NCBI RefSeq assembly: GCF_014068355.1
Contig: NZ_CP059674.1
Location: 186,001 to 250,000, forward strand
Direction of reading: 5' to 3'
DNA: 64,000 nucleotides
Origin: Mycoplasma tullyi
GTDB taxonomy: Bacteria > Bacillota_I > Bacilli_A > Mycoplasmatales > Mycoplasmoidaceae
In this document: piece after piece, positions 34,843-43,772 of the stretch
How the letters are laid out: every line of letters starts with the position of its first letter
How positions within the stretch are numbered: the stretch's first letter is position 1
Program-made: the position numbers and the translations under genes
The notes under the pieces: model-generated
Told to the model about the DNA's origin: nothing
Database searches by the model: none
What the model saw: only the letters and a program-made list of their open reading frames with translations

Positions 34843-34940
34843 AAAAAAAACTCACTCGAAAGGAGTTCGAATGAGTTAAGATAGATTGATTTATTTGTTA
34901 TTAATGAATTTATATAGCACGACCCTTCAACGAGTTATAC
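34843..34940 (-). ncRNA. Candidate small RNA, copy 1
   Basis: On the minus strand a near-ideal promoter (TTGACA, 16-bp spacer, TATAAT) is followed after about 98 nt by an intrinsic terminator. The terminator stem pairs AACUCAUUCGAA with UUCGAGUGAGUU over 12 bp when read as minus-strand RNA (one G-U), with loop CUCCU and a U tract; read on the plus strand one pair becomes a C-A mismatch. There is no sizeable ORF, only a possible nine-codon one starting GTG. A second copy with one base difference lies 289 bp away. It matches no RNA family I recognise; function is unknown. Confidence 0.72.
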
Positions 34941-34952
34941 GTAAATATTATA
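34845..34952. repeat. 108-bp direct repeat, copy 1
   Basis: This is identical to 35134-35241 except for one base (G at 34921, T at 35210). The repeat covers exactly the candidate small RNA from its terminator U tract to its -10 box, while the flanks differ. Confidence 0.97.
34849..34877 (-). terminator. Intrinsic terminator of small RNA copy 1
   Basis: A 12-bp stem with one G-U wobble and loop CUCCU, followed on the minus strand by six further U residues beyond the stem. Confidence 0.85.
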
Positions 34953-34974
34953 CACAAGATATTTGAGTTGTCAA
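34947..34974 (-). promoter_or_regulatory. Consensus promoter of small RNA copy 1
   Basis: The minus strand reads TTGACA (34974-34969), a 16-bp spacer and TATAAT (34952-34947). The -35 and -10 boxes both match the housekeeping consensus perfectly. The predicted start is near 34940. Confidence 0.78.
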
Positions 34975-35133
34975 TAATGTTTAGTATTTTTTTTACAAAA
35001 AACAGCAGGTTGTGAATAATAGATTTTTATAGTCTCTAAAAACACACTAACAAAATGTTTTTACAAACTTTAAAAATAAGGAATCTATTGACTAATCTAA
35101 CAATAATAGCTTTAGAATTCAAGTATATAAAAT

Positions 35134-35229
35134 AAAAAACTCACTCGAAAGGAGTTCGAATGAGTTAAGATAGATTGATTTATTTGTTATTAATGAATTT
35201 ATATAGCACTACCCTTCAACGAGTTATAC
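35134..35229 (-). ncRNA. Candidate small RNA, copy 2
   Basis: It has the same sequence as copy 1 with one substitution. Although the -35 region lies outside the repeated segment, it has its own TTTACA-16 bp-TATAAT promoter with the same spacing as copy 1. That independent conservation of a promoter outside the duplicated block supports real transcription in the minus direction. It precedes, and points the same way as, copy 1; the upstream neighbour is a minus-strand membrane-protein pseudogene. Confidence 0.7.
35138..35166 (-). terminator. Intrinsic terminator of small RNA copy 2
   Basis: The same 12-bp stem and CUCCU loop as copy 1, with a slightly shorter U tract. Confidence 0.82.
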
Positions 35230-35235
35230 GTAAAT

Positions 35236-35263
35236 ATTATAACTGATATTTTTGATCTGTAAA
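35236..35263 (-). promoter_or_regulatory. Promoter of small RNA copy 2
   Basis: The minus strand reads TTTACA (35263-35258), a 16-bp spacer and TATAAT (35241-35236). The predicted start is near 35229. Confidence 0.68.
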
Positions 35264-35328
35264 GTATTTTTTATAAAAATTTTTAAAAATTTTTAATTCT
35301 TCCAACTTTATATACTCACTCATTCCTT

Positions 35329-35721
35329 TTATTTATAAGGGTTATAGGTACTAATAATGTTTAAGAAGTTAATGTCATTAAATAAATAAGGAATGTAAAC
35401 AAAACCACTAGTTAAATACAGATCATCTTTCTGTTGATCTGTTAACTTATTATCTTCTTTTATAAGTTTAAGGATCTTCCTACGAACAATATAAATATAA
35501 GAAATGATTAAAGCTATAAATAAAACTATTAATAAAACTCCTGGATAGAGCAAATATGTTGCTAGAATCTCAGTTTATGGTTTAGGAGTTTCTTTTCCTT
35601 GCAAGAAGTAAATAACACCAAATGTAGTCAATAGTGCTCCGATAAAAAATGTTATGTAGACAAGAAAAGAAACTATAAGGCGAATGATCGCTAATTTTTT
35701 AAGTAGGTGGTAATTTTCCAT
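35329..35721 (-). pseudogene. Two-span membrane protein interrupted by an in-frame TAA
   Basis: The frame from ATG 35721 runs 48 codons (MENYHLLKKLAIIRLIV..., one membrane span, then GKETPKP), meets TAA at 35577-35575, and continues in the same frame without another stop through a second span (LLYPGVLLIVLFIALIISYI) and a charged region to the stop at 35329. The two pieces together make a plausible 130-codon two-span protein. A single base change would explain the break, so it is a recent pseudogene or a sequencing error. I do not recognise the family. Confidence 0.65.
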
Positions 35722-36065
35722 CGTTAGTTAGTTGAATGAAGTAAGTTAATCTAATTATGTTGTAAATATTTTTTAGAAAATGAGTAGACATAAAGACAAT
35801 TGAAAAAGTTAACATTTCTAAACAAAATTTTGCTGTTTTTCTTTATTTCACAGATTAAATTTTATTTTTTAAACGATATAAATTTTGAAAATCAATTACT
35901 CATCATTTTCTTTGCAAGACTATTACTAAAAAATTTTAATATTTTTGGGTAACCAATAATTGACATTTTAGCGTTCTATGTAAACAAATCAATAATTAGC
36001 GGTGTAGATTAAAACAAGGGAAACCAGATTCAAAAAATAATCTTAAATAAAGATAGGAAGAATTT
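35722..36065 (+). other. Leader region of the first P68-like lipoprotein
   Basis: No gene is visible. From about 35944 a block beginning GGGTAACCAATAATT is shared with the corresponding position (about 38316) before the second lipoprotein gene, so the two upstream regions derive from one duplication. A ribosome-binding site, AGGAAG, lies at 36054-36059. Confidence 0.55.
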
Positions 36066-37988
36066 ATGAGAAAAAAAACTAAATTTTATATGTATTCCGT
36101 AGCTGCTTTCAGCTCTTTAGGAATACTTTTATCTTCTTGTAGCACAGCAGCAACAGGTGCAGCTCGAGGTCAATCAGCAAGCACTCAAGGTGGTGGATCA
36201 GCAAGTACAGCTCCAAAAGGAGCGTTTGATGATAAGATCGTTATTCAAACTGCACAAAATAGATTTTTTCCACTAATGCACGCATTTAGTCAAATAGTTG
36301 ATCTATATAACAAGCAATTTGCTAACACTCCAGGATTTTTACCTGTTGAATTACAACAAAGTGAAATGACTAATGCTACAAGTGAAGCACAATTAACTAA
36401 TAATGTTGTAGGAAGTATTCGCTCTAATTCGCCATTAGTACCAAACATTATTTTAGCTAACCTAAACTCAGCTTATCGAATTAATAGTTTTAATCGCTTA
36501 TTAGATTTATCAAATAACCCAATTATTAACGAAAACTATTTCGATAGTGATATCTACAACAACTTTAATAAGATACCTGGTGCTACAGAAAATAGCGATA
36601 AAGTTTTTGCAATTCCATTTAACTTAACAACTACTGACAGTTTAGTATTTAATAAGCCTGTAATGAACTTGCTGTTCAAATTAGTTAAAGATGGTGGTGG
36701 AATGGTAGATGAAAATTCTGAAATCTATAAAGAACTTAAGATGGAAGAAGGTTCTATGGATAAGATTCCTGCTAATAAAAAATGGAAAAATCTAGAGGTT
36801 CAAAATAATCAAGTTTATAAAGATGTAAAGGTTAGTGATGATACCTTTTCAAACCTTGAATCAATGTTTGAATTTGCTAAGAAATTTACAGACGGTCTTA
36901 AAGTAAAAGCAAACCCAGAAGCTACAGGTCAACAAAAAGATCTAAAAGTATTTATGTTAGATTTTGGTCCAGCTGTTTATCAAAAATATCTGTGATCGAA
37001 ATTAGGTAATTCAAGACAGTCTTGATTATGAAACCTTAAAGTTGAAAACAATCAATTTGATTTAGATTTTTCTAATCTAAGAAGAACTACTGATAAAAAT
37101 ACAATTGGAACCACTTACGATTTCTTTAAGAATAGCTATACAACTTTAGGATTAAACGATAATCAAGTTTTAAAATCAATTTATTTTGGAACTGGTGGAA
37201 CATCTGATTGAACGTCATGAGATATTAGAACATATGATACAGCTTTCGGTATCGCTCCACATGTAGGATGAAACCAATCAGTTTTATCTCCTTTCACAAT
37301 TAGAACGTTTAGAGCTAGTAGAGAAGCTGTTACTCAACAAGAAATCGATAACGCAAAAACTAACTTTGCACCAGCAAGTGATGTTTTATGAAAGACTCAA
37401 TTAACTAAATTAGATAAAAGCAATCCAAATAGAAACACCTTCTGAATTGGAGGTTCATCTTTAGTTGGTATTTCAACTTCTAAACAAAGAGATGAACAAA
37501 CTAAGAAATTCTTAGAATGATTATTCAATAATGACACCAGAATTAATGTGCCAGATTCTCCATTAAATAACCTATCAGTAAATCAAATCTTAAACAGTGT
37601 TTCTTCTTACGATTTAACTTCTAAAGAAGCTTTATCTGAAACAGCTCAAAAAGCACTTGAAGCTACTATTGCTAAAGAACAAACCGAAGTTGATAAAGTA
37701 AAAGGCAACCCAACTCCAGAAACATTCAGTAATCCCGACTGATCAAGAATTTATTTAAACAAGGGTGCTTTATCAAGTTTAACGGACTGATTAACATTCA
37801 AAAAAGAATTAACTTCGGATCCTTCTAATAACTCAATTGCTTTCATTCATACTGATGATACAGCAAATCGAATCCTATCTATTCTTAACGGTGCAGTTTC
37901 AGGAATTACGAGAGCACCTGAAGCAACAAATTTAACTAAAGAAAACCTACTAACTCAAATTAATGGTGCTTTAGGATCAACTAATTAA
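36066..37988 (+). CDS. P68/MG185-MG260-like surface lipoprotein (copy 1)
   Basis: The 640-aa product begins with a lipoprotein signal ending LLSSC (Cys 25), then an Ala/Gly/Ser/Thr-rich linker. The body starts with DDKIVIQTAQNRFFPLM, then VVGSIRSNSPLVPNIILANL, YAIPFNLTTT-like (VFAIPFNLTTTDSLVFNKP) and, late in the protein, FWIGGSSLVGIST and FLEWLFNND. This layout resembles ABC-transporter solute-binding proteins and the mycoplasma MG185/MG260 and P68 surface-lipoprotein families. The ligand is unknown. UGA encodes Trp frequently. A paralogue follows in tandem. Confidence 0.7.
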
Positions 37989-38013
37989 TAGATAAAAATA
38001 ATACTTTAACAAT

Positions 38014-38062
38014 TATCAAGTATTTCATAGTATTTTCGCTAAGAAATGCTTGATATTTTTTT
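38014..38062 (+). terminator. Intrinsic terminator of lipoprotein copy 1
   Basis: TATCAAGTATTTC (38014-38026) pairs with GAAATGCTTGATA (38043-38055) through 13 bp with one G-T, followed by seven T residues. Confidence 0.85.
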
Positions 38063-38437
38063 GTAAATAAAACAAATTTAACGGTAAAAACGATTCATTT
38101 TACAAAGAAATATTACCAATTATTAAAGACATATTATTTGTCATTTTTAAAATAATTTTGTCGAAGAGTCATTCATTGAGATCCTAAATTTAATAAATTA
38201 AATTATCTCCATCTTCAATCCATACATTAGTTAAGACCCTTTGAAAAATGTTGCAATTTTCACATCACTGATTAATTTATTTTTCAATACTAGTTATAAA
38301 AAATATTGATTTCTGGGTAACCAATAATTTTCATATCAAGTTTTTATATGACCGAACGAACAATTAGAGGAGTAAAGTAAAAGGAGGAAAATAAGATTAA
38401 ATATAAATTTAATCTAAAAATAAGATAGGAAAAATTA
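38063..38437 (+). other. Spacer between the tandem lipoprotein genes
   Basis: There is no gene. The first part (from about 38083, ATTTAACGGTAAAAA) resembles the sequence after lipoprotein copy 2 (about 40394), and the last part repeats the GGGTAACCAATAATT block seen before copy 1. A ribosome-binding site, AGGAAAA, precedes ATG 38438. Confidence 0.55.
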
Positions 38438-40306
38438 ATGAGAAAAAGAAATAAATTTTATATGTATTCCATTGCAGCTTTAAGCTCATTGGGAATATTT
38501 CTATCGTCATGTACTGGAGCAGCACGAACTGCACCAAAAGGAGAATTTGACGATAAAGTTGTAATTCAAACTGCACAAAACAGATTCTATCCATTAATGG
38601 CAGCATTTAGCCAATTAGTTGATCTATATAATAAAGAACACGCTAATACACCAGGTTTTTTACCTGTTGAATTACAACAAAGTGAAAAGACCAATGCTTC
38701 TAGAGAATTACAATTAACTAATAATGTTGTAGGAAGTATTCGTTCTAATTCACCATTAGTGCCAAACATTATCTTAGCAGATTTAAATGCAGCTTATGAG
38801 ATTAATAGATATAATCGTCTATTAGATTTATCTAATAGTCCAATTATTAACGCTAACTATTTTGATAGCGATCTTTACAATAACTATAACAAAGTTACTG
38901 GATCTGATCAAAATGGTAATAAAGTTTATGCTATTCCTTTTAACTTAACAACTACTGATGGTTTAGTATTTAATAAACCTGTAATGAGTTTAATCTTTGA
39001 CATGGTAGAAAAAGGTGGTGGAACTGTTGATAAAACTTCTGCAACCTACAAAGAGCTTCATCTAGATAATTACATGACTAAATTAGCAAATAAAAAGTGA
39101 AGCGATTTGATGGTAAAAAGTGCAGATGTTTATAAAGATCTGTCTGTTAATGATAAGACGTTTTCAAACCTAGAATCAATGTTTGAATTCTCTAAAAAAT
39201 TTACCGATGGTTTACAACTAAAATCTAATCCAACTGTTACTGGCCAACAAAACGATTTAAAAATCTTTATGATCGATTATGGTTCAACTATTTATCAAAA
39301 ATATCTGTGAGCTAAATTAGGTAATTCTAAAGAATCTTGATTGTGAAATCTAAAATTAGACGGTAACCAATTCGATTTAGATTTCTCTAACATAAGAACA
39401 CCTGAAAAACAAAAGATAATTGGTGACACTTACGATTTCTATAAGAACAATTACACATCATTAAACTTAAATGATAAACAACTATTAAAATCAATTTATT
39501 TTGCAACTAATAGAGGAAACGATTGAGCTGGATCAAATATTAGAGACTTTGATACAGCCTTTGGTATTGCTCCTCAAGTAGCATGAAACCGTACAGTTGT
39601 ATCTCCTTATGTAATTAATAGATATAGAGATGATGCTAATAAACCTGTTACTCAACAAGACATTAATAACGCTCTAGCAAAATTCCCAGCTGAAAACGAA
39701 GTTTTATGAAAAACTCAAGTAACTAAGTTTGATCAAAATAATCTAAATAAAAACACATTCTGGATCGGGGGATCTTCTTTAATTGGGATCTCAACTTCTC
39801 AACGAAGAGACGAACAAACTAGAAAATTCCTAGAATGATTATTCAATAACGATACTAAGATCAATGTACCTGATTCTCCACTTTACAATCAATCAATAAA
39901 TCAGATTTTAAATACGGTTTCTTCTTATGTTTTAACTTCTAAGCAAGCTTTATCTACACAAACAGAACAAACACTTAAAGATAACATTGCTAAAGAACAA
40001 GCTGAAGTTGATAAGATTAAAGACAAACCAACAGTAGAAAACTACAATAATAAAGACTGATCAACAATCTATTTAAACAAAGCATCTTTAGCTACACTAC
40101 AAGACTGATTAACATTTAAATCAGAATTAACTAAAGATCGTACTAATAATTCAATTGTGTCTATTAACACAAATGATAAAGCTAATGGAATTCTATCTAT
40201 TATAGATGGTGCGATTTCAGGAATTACTGCATCAGAACAACCATCTAATTTAACTAGAGAAAATCTACTTAAACAGATTAATGATGCTTTAGGTCCAAAT
40301 AATTAA
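38438..40306 (+). CDS. P68/MG185-MG260-like surface lipoprotein (copy 2)
   Basis: The 622-aa product is a close paralogue of the preceding gene: the same lipoprotein signal (LSSC, Cys 25), DDKVVIQTAQNRFYPLM, GSIRSNSPLVPNIILADL, AIPFNLTTTDGLVFNKP and FWIGGSSLIGIST. The Gly/Ser linker after the lipid Cys is much shorter than in copy 1, and the acidic loop (copy 1 about 225-240) differs. The frame is intact. The two genes, their leaders and their terminators are all duplicated. Confidence 0.7.
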
Positions 40307-40331
40307 TAGAGCAAAATAACACTTAAACATT

Positions 40332-40382
40332 TATCAAGTATTTCATAGGATTTTTACCTAAGAAATACTTGATATTTTATTT
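40332..40382 (+). terminator. Intrinsic terminator of lipoprotein copy 2
   Basis: TATCAAGTATTTC (40332-40344) pairs perfectly with GAAATACTTGATA (40362-40374), followed by TTTTATTT. Confidence 0.83.
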
Positions 40383-40691
40383 AGAAAAATAAGAGGAATT
40401 TACGGTAAAAATGGATAATTTTAGTAAATAAATTTGATATGAGAAAAGGCTAATTCTTTTTACAATCATGTTTATTAATAAGAATGAAAATTAAATGTAC
40501 AGTTTCAACTCAATCGTATTTAAATCTATAGTAAAGACTTTTAGAAGACCATAAAAATTCAACAACAAAAGAACTATTAATATTGAGTTAAATGACTGTT
40601 TTAAATCAAAACACTATTTTTAAAAATTATCATTAATAATACTTGATGGAAAAGTTACTCAATAATAAATAACTAAGAATAGGAAGCATAA
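40383..40691 (+). other. Intergenic region before dUTPase
   Basis: No gene or clear regulatory structure is visible. The first about 50 bp resemble the region after lipoprotein copy 1; a ribosome-binding site, AGGAAG, lies at 40681-40686. Confidence 0.5.
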
Positions 40692-41135
40692 ATGATAACA
40701 ATTAAATACACCATTGAAAACGAAGGTAATTACACCTTAAAAAAGGCATATGATGGTGATGGTGGATATGATATTCAAATACCAAACGATTTAACTATTG
40801 AATCATTAGAAACCAAAATCATTGATACAGGAGTTATCTTTGAATTACCTCATAATATTCATGCTCAATTTATGGTGAGAAGTTCAGTAGCTAAAAAAGG
40901 AATTATTCTAGCTAACACGATAATTGATAGCAATTATCGTGGACATACATTCTTAATAATTACTAACGCTAGTAAAACTACTCAACACTTTAGTGCTGGA
41001 GATAGAATCGCAAGCGTAATGTTTATTGATACTAGAACTATAGATGCAAATATTAAACTAGATAAGGTGTTACCAGATGAAATAAACAAAATAACTTCTA
41101 GATCTGATAAAGCATTTGGGTCTAGCGGAAAATAA
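40692..41135 (+). CDS. dut: dUTP diphosphatase (dUTPase)
   Basis: The 147-aa product hydrolyses dUTP to dUMP, which limits uracil in DNA. All five motifs of the trimeric family are present: motif 1 AYDGDGGYDI (about residues 19-28), motif 2 RSSVAKKGI (63-71), motif 3 NTIIDSNYRG (about 75-84) with the catalytic Asp, motif 4 GDRIASVMF (about 103-111), and the C-terminal motif 5 RSDKAFGSSGK (137-147) that closes the site. It sits alone between surface lipoprotein genes and a convergent operon, so it may have been acquired; base use does not stand out by eye. Confidence 0.92.
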   Translation: MITIKYTIENEGNYTLKKAYDGDGGYDIQIPNDLTIESLETKIIDTGVIFELPHNIHAQFMVRSSVAKKGIILANTIIDSNYRGHTFLIITNASKTTQHFSAGDRIASVMFIDTRTIDANIKLDKVLPDEINKITSRSDKAFGSSGK

Positions 41136-41163
41136 ATAATTGATTTAAAAAAATATAAAGAAA

Positions 41164-41187
41164 AATCGGCAAAAATGCCGATTTTTT
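41164..41187. terminator. Shared terminator between dut and tsaB
   Basis: AATCGGCA (41164-41171) pairs with TGCCGATT (41176-41183) with an AAAA loop, with A-rich sequence on one side and T-rich on the other, so it can serve both converging transcripts. Confidence 0.88.
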
Positions 41188-41217
41188 GTTTTTAATATGA
41201 CTTTTATTGTTTCTAAA

Positions 41218-41793
41218 CTATAACGGGTCTTTCAAATAAATTGGTTTAATATTTTCTAGTTCTGTTAATTCAAAATTGTTGATGTTATTGATTAAGTTTT
41301 CAAAAATATCTACGTTAGTGAAATTTTTGAAAAGGGAAAGATCATTATTCTTTTTGCATAAGTTTTCATATTCTTCATCATCTACGATTTTTATCGTTCC
41401 TACGTTGCCACGATAAATACTTACATATTGCTTATTTGATTTAGCATCAATACATGAAATTCCTTCTCCATAAGGAACTTGAATCTTAAGATTTGAAATC
41501 GTATAGACTTCTAATGATGGATCAACTGTCTTTCATGTTTTGGCTATATTTGTTCCAACTCTTACCCCACTAAATGAACCTGGTCCAAGTGTTACATAAA
41601 GTTTTCTAATCGATTTAGTTTTAATCTTATGTTCTGCTAAAAAATCTTCGATTTTACTAATTACAATATCAACTAAATTCTTATGGATTTCAATAGAAGT
41701 GTAATAATAGATCTCTTCTTTTTCACTATCAAAGATAGCAAGATTGATCTTATCTAAACAAGTGTCGATAAATAAAGAATATTTCTTTAACAT
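41218..41793 (-). CDS. tsaB: tRNA t6A biosynthesis protein TsaB
   Basis: The 191-aa product has the TsaB signature LGPGSFSGVRVG (about residues 68-79) and an ASKHA-type N-terminus YSLFIDTCLDKINLAIFD. TsaB partners TsaD and TsaE to make N6-threonylcarbamoyladenosine at position 37 of ANN-decoding tRNAs. A TGA Trp codon after NIAKT had split the frame; it continues to PIYLKDPL and TAG. ATG 41793 is preferred over TTG 41805 because it gives the family N-terminus and lies 1 bp after the upstream gene's stop. It is last in the lspA-rluD-tsaB operon. Confidence 0.85.
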
Positions 41794-41794
41794 A

Positions 41795-42733
41795 CTAATT
41801 ATCAAATAGTCCTTTTAGTTCTTGGTTTAGGTCAAGATGAACATCGAATAGTTTTTTCATAAAAACTTCATCAGGTTTTACTTCAAAGAATAACGGTACG
41901 TTAGTTGTTGGGTGAGTCAGTTCTAATTGATAAGCATGTAAAAACTGCTTATAATCAGTTCTTTGTTCTCCTTTAACTCCGTATAGTGGATCGTTAACAA
42001 TATTATGTTTGATGAAATCCATGTGAACACGGATTTGGTGAGTTCTACCTGTTAATAACTCACATTTGATTAGTGCATACTTCTTATTTTGATCAAGTAC
42101 GTAAATCTTTGTAATCGCGTTCTTAGGGTTTTTGGTGTTTTCAACCCCAAACTTTAAATCATGATCTTTTAGATAACCGATTGGTGCATCAATTACAGCT
42201 CTTAATTCATTAAACGGATAATGAACGATCGCTAAATAATAACGCTTCATTGTTCTTTTAGTTATCTGTTCTTGAATTTTTTCAAGCGCTTTAAAGTTCT
42301 TTGTAGCAACAATTAAACCCGTTGTATCTTTATCTAATCGGTGAGCCAAATAAACCTTTTGTTTATTGTTGTGATACATCAAACAATTCAATAAAGTATC
42401 AGGTTCATTATGAGTTGTTGGATGAGACAACATATTAGTTTCTTTATTAACAATAATTAGATCATCGTCTTCATAAACGATATCTAATTTTTTGTTAAAA
42501 GGTAAGATCTCATTACTTACTTTATTAAAGATACTTTCATCATATTCAAGTTCAACTACATCGCCAACTTTAAGAACAAAATTGTTCTTATTTACCAGTT
42601 TTTTATTAACTTTAACTAAATCATTAAGAATTAAAAATGATGTCTTATTCCTAGATAAATCTAGGTTATAAGTTAAGAAGATATCTAAACGAATTTTTTC
42701 GCTATCGTTATTAACAAAAGTATGTTTAGGCAT
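41795..42733 (-). CDS. RluA/RluD-family pseudouridine synthase
   Basis: The 312-aa product isomerises specific uridines in rRNA. An N-terminal S4 domain (about residues 12-70) is followed by the catalytic motif HRLDKDTTGLIVATK (about 131-145) with the nucleophilic Asp, then LLTGRTHQIRVHM. The length and motif order fit RluD/RluC. It overlaps the end of the lspA fusion gene by 8 bp (ATGCCTAA), so the two are translationally coupled. Confidence 0.92.
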   Translation of the reverse strand: MPKHTFVNNDSEKIRLDIFLTYNLDLSRNKTSFLILNDLVKVNKKLVNKNNFVLKVGDVVELEYDESIFNKVSNEILPFNKKLDIVYEDDDLIIVNKETNMLSHPTTHNEPDTLLNCLMYHNNKQKVYLAHRLDKDTTGLIVATKNFKALEKIQEQITKRTMKRYYLAIVHYPFNELRAVIDAPIGYLKDHDLKFGVENTKNPKNAITKIYVLDQNKKYALIKCELLTGRTHQIRVHMDFIKHNIVNDPLYGVKGEQRTDYKQFLHAYQLELTHPTTNVPLFFEVKPDEVFMKKLFDVHLDLNQELKGLFDN

Positions 42734-43640
42734 TGTTTTCTACTTGTTTACACTTCTTAGTGTAATAGCACTTTTCATTGAAACGTGAACAAGCTAGAAA
42801 ACTAACTTGTTTGTCGTCAACTTTTTTAATCATTTCATTTTTACAGATTAGACAGTTTTCTTCGTTTTCTACAGAGATTGGTTTAGCATTATTAATTAGA
42901 TCAATGTATTCACACTGTTCATTTGAACAAATCACTTCTTTTTCATGAATCATCATTTTATGATCACAAAAAACACATTTGTGATCATCTCATTGATTTC
43001 ATTTACTGCGTTCTTGTTCAGGAACGCTCTTTCAGCCATGAAGTTGTTTGTTAGTTGTTGAACTTGACTTCTTATATTTATTCTTTAAATCCATGAAGAC
43101 ATCTACAACAAACATGACAAAGATTAAAACAAACCCTGTAACAATACAGATATCAGAGAAGTTAAAAATTGCTGATGATTTAAAGAATTGGAAATAGTCT
43201 AAAACTGAATTGTTTTCAACCATTCCATTACTTAAAGTAATTGGAATTGATCGATCAATCACATTTCCCAACCCACCAAATGTGATTAAGGGTAACAATC
43301 CAATTAAGGCTTTATTTTTGGAAAAAATAAAGGTAATCAAAAAGATGATTGTTAATAAGATCTGTAACAAATAAGGTACAACAGGATTTTGATTAAATAA
43401 AGAAAACCCAACACCTGAATTGGTAATCACATTAATCGTGATAAACCCATTAGATGAAGTATATCCAATCCCCAGTTTTAAGAAATAATCCCTTAAAACA
43501 AAAACAATTAATAAGATAACAAATCCCATTAGTACTAGAATGGGATATTTGATCTTGATTAGTTGTTTGGTATTTGCAGCCTTGAACTGTCTAATTAGTG
43601 TATCTTTAGTTTTACTAAGATATCTTTTAAAAGTATACAT
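42726..43640 (-). CDS. lspA: Lipoprotein signal peptidase LspA fused to a double zinc ribbon
   Basis: The product has 304 aa. Residues 32-180 are a four-span LspA with the expected motifs NSGVGFSLF (about 74-82), FGGLGNVIDR (121-130, catalytic Asp 129) and FNFSD (159-163, Asp 162). Read with UGA as Trp the frame does not stop at residue 202 but continues for about 100 residues that hold two zinc-ribbon-like units: C222-x2-C225 with C238-x4-C243, and C263-x2-C266 with C284-x6-C291. The ribbons resemble topoisomerase I C-terminal fingers. LspA cleaves lipoprotein signal peptides. The fusion would be invisible under the standard code, and usual LspA is about 160-190 aa. Confidence 0.85.
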
Positions 43641-43772
43641 GGCAAGATTTTAAAATATTTTGATTTTAAAATATATAATTACCTTTTTTATAAATGTTAA
43701 AATATTATCAATATTATGTGAGATAGAGCTATCTTTAGAGCAGTTTTGTCTCTAATGATGGTGATGATATAA

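Larger units (their letters stand above)
35134..35241. repeat. 108-bp direct repeat, copy 2
   Basis: This is the partner of 34845-34952 with 107 of 108 bases identical. Confidence 0.97.

Noticed and set aside
34843-35241. The 108-bp direct repeat as ends of an insertion sequence
   Set aside because: The about 180 bp between copies have no transposase frame and no terminal inverted repeats; the repeat is exactly coextensive with a promoter-to-terminator unit instead.
41795-41805. TTG start for tsaB at 41805
   Set aside because: It overlaps the end of the upstream gene, adds only four atypical residues, and ATG 41793 gives the usual family N-terminus.
42726-42956. A stand-alone 76-aa zinc-ribbon gene
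   Set aside because: The frame is open upstream without a break into lspA when UGA is Trp, and the first CxxC of the ribbon lies before the internal ATG, so a separate gene would lose half of its first zinc site.
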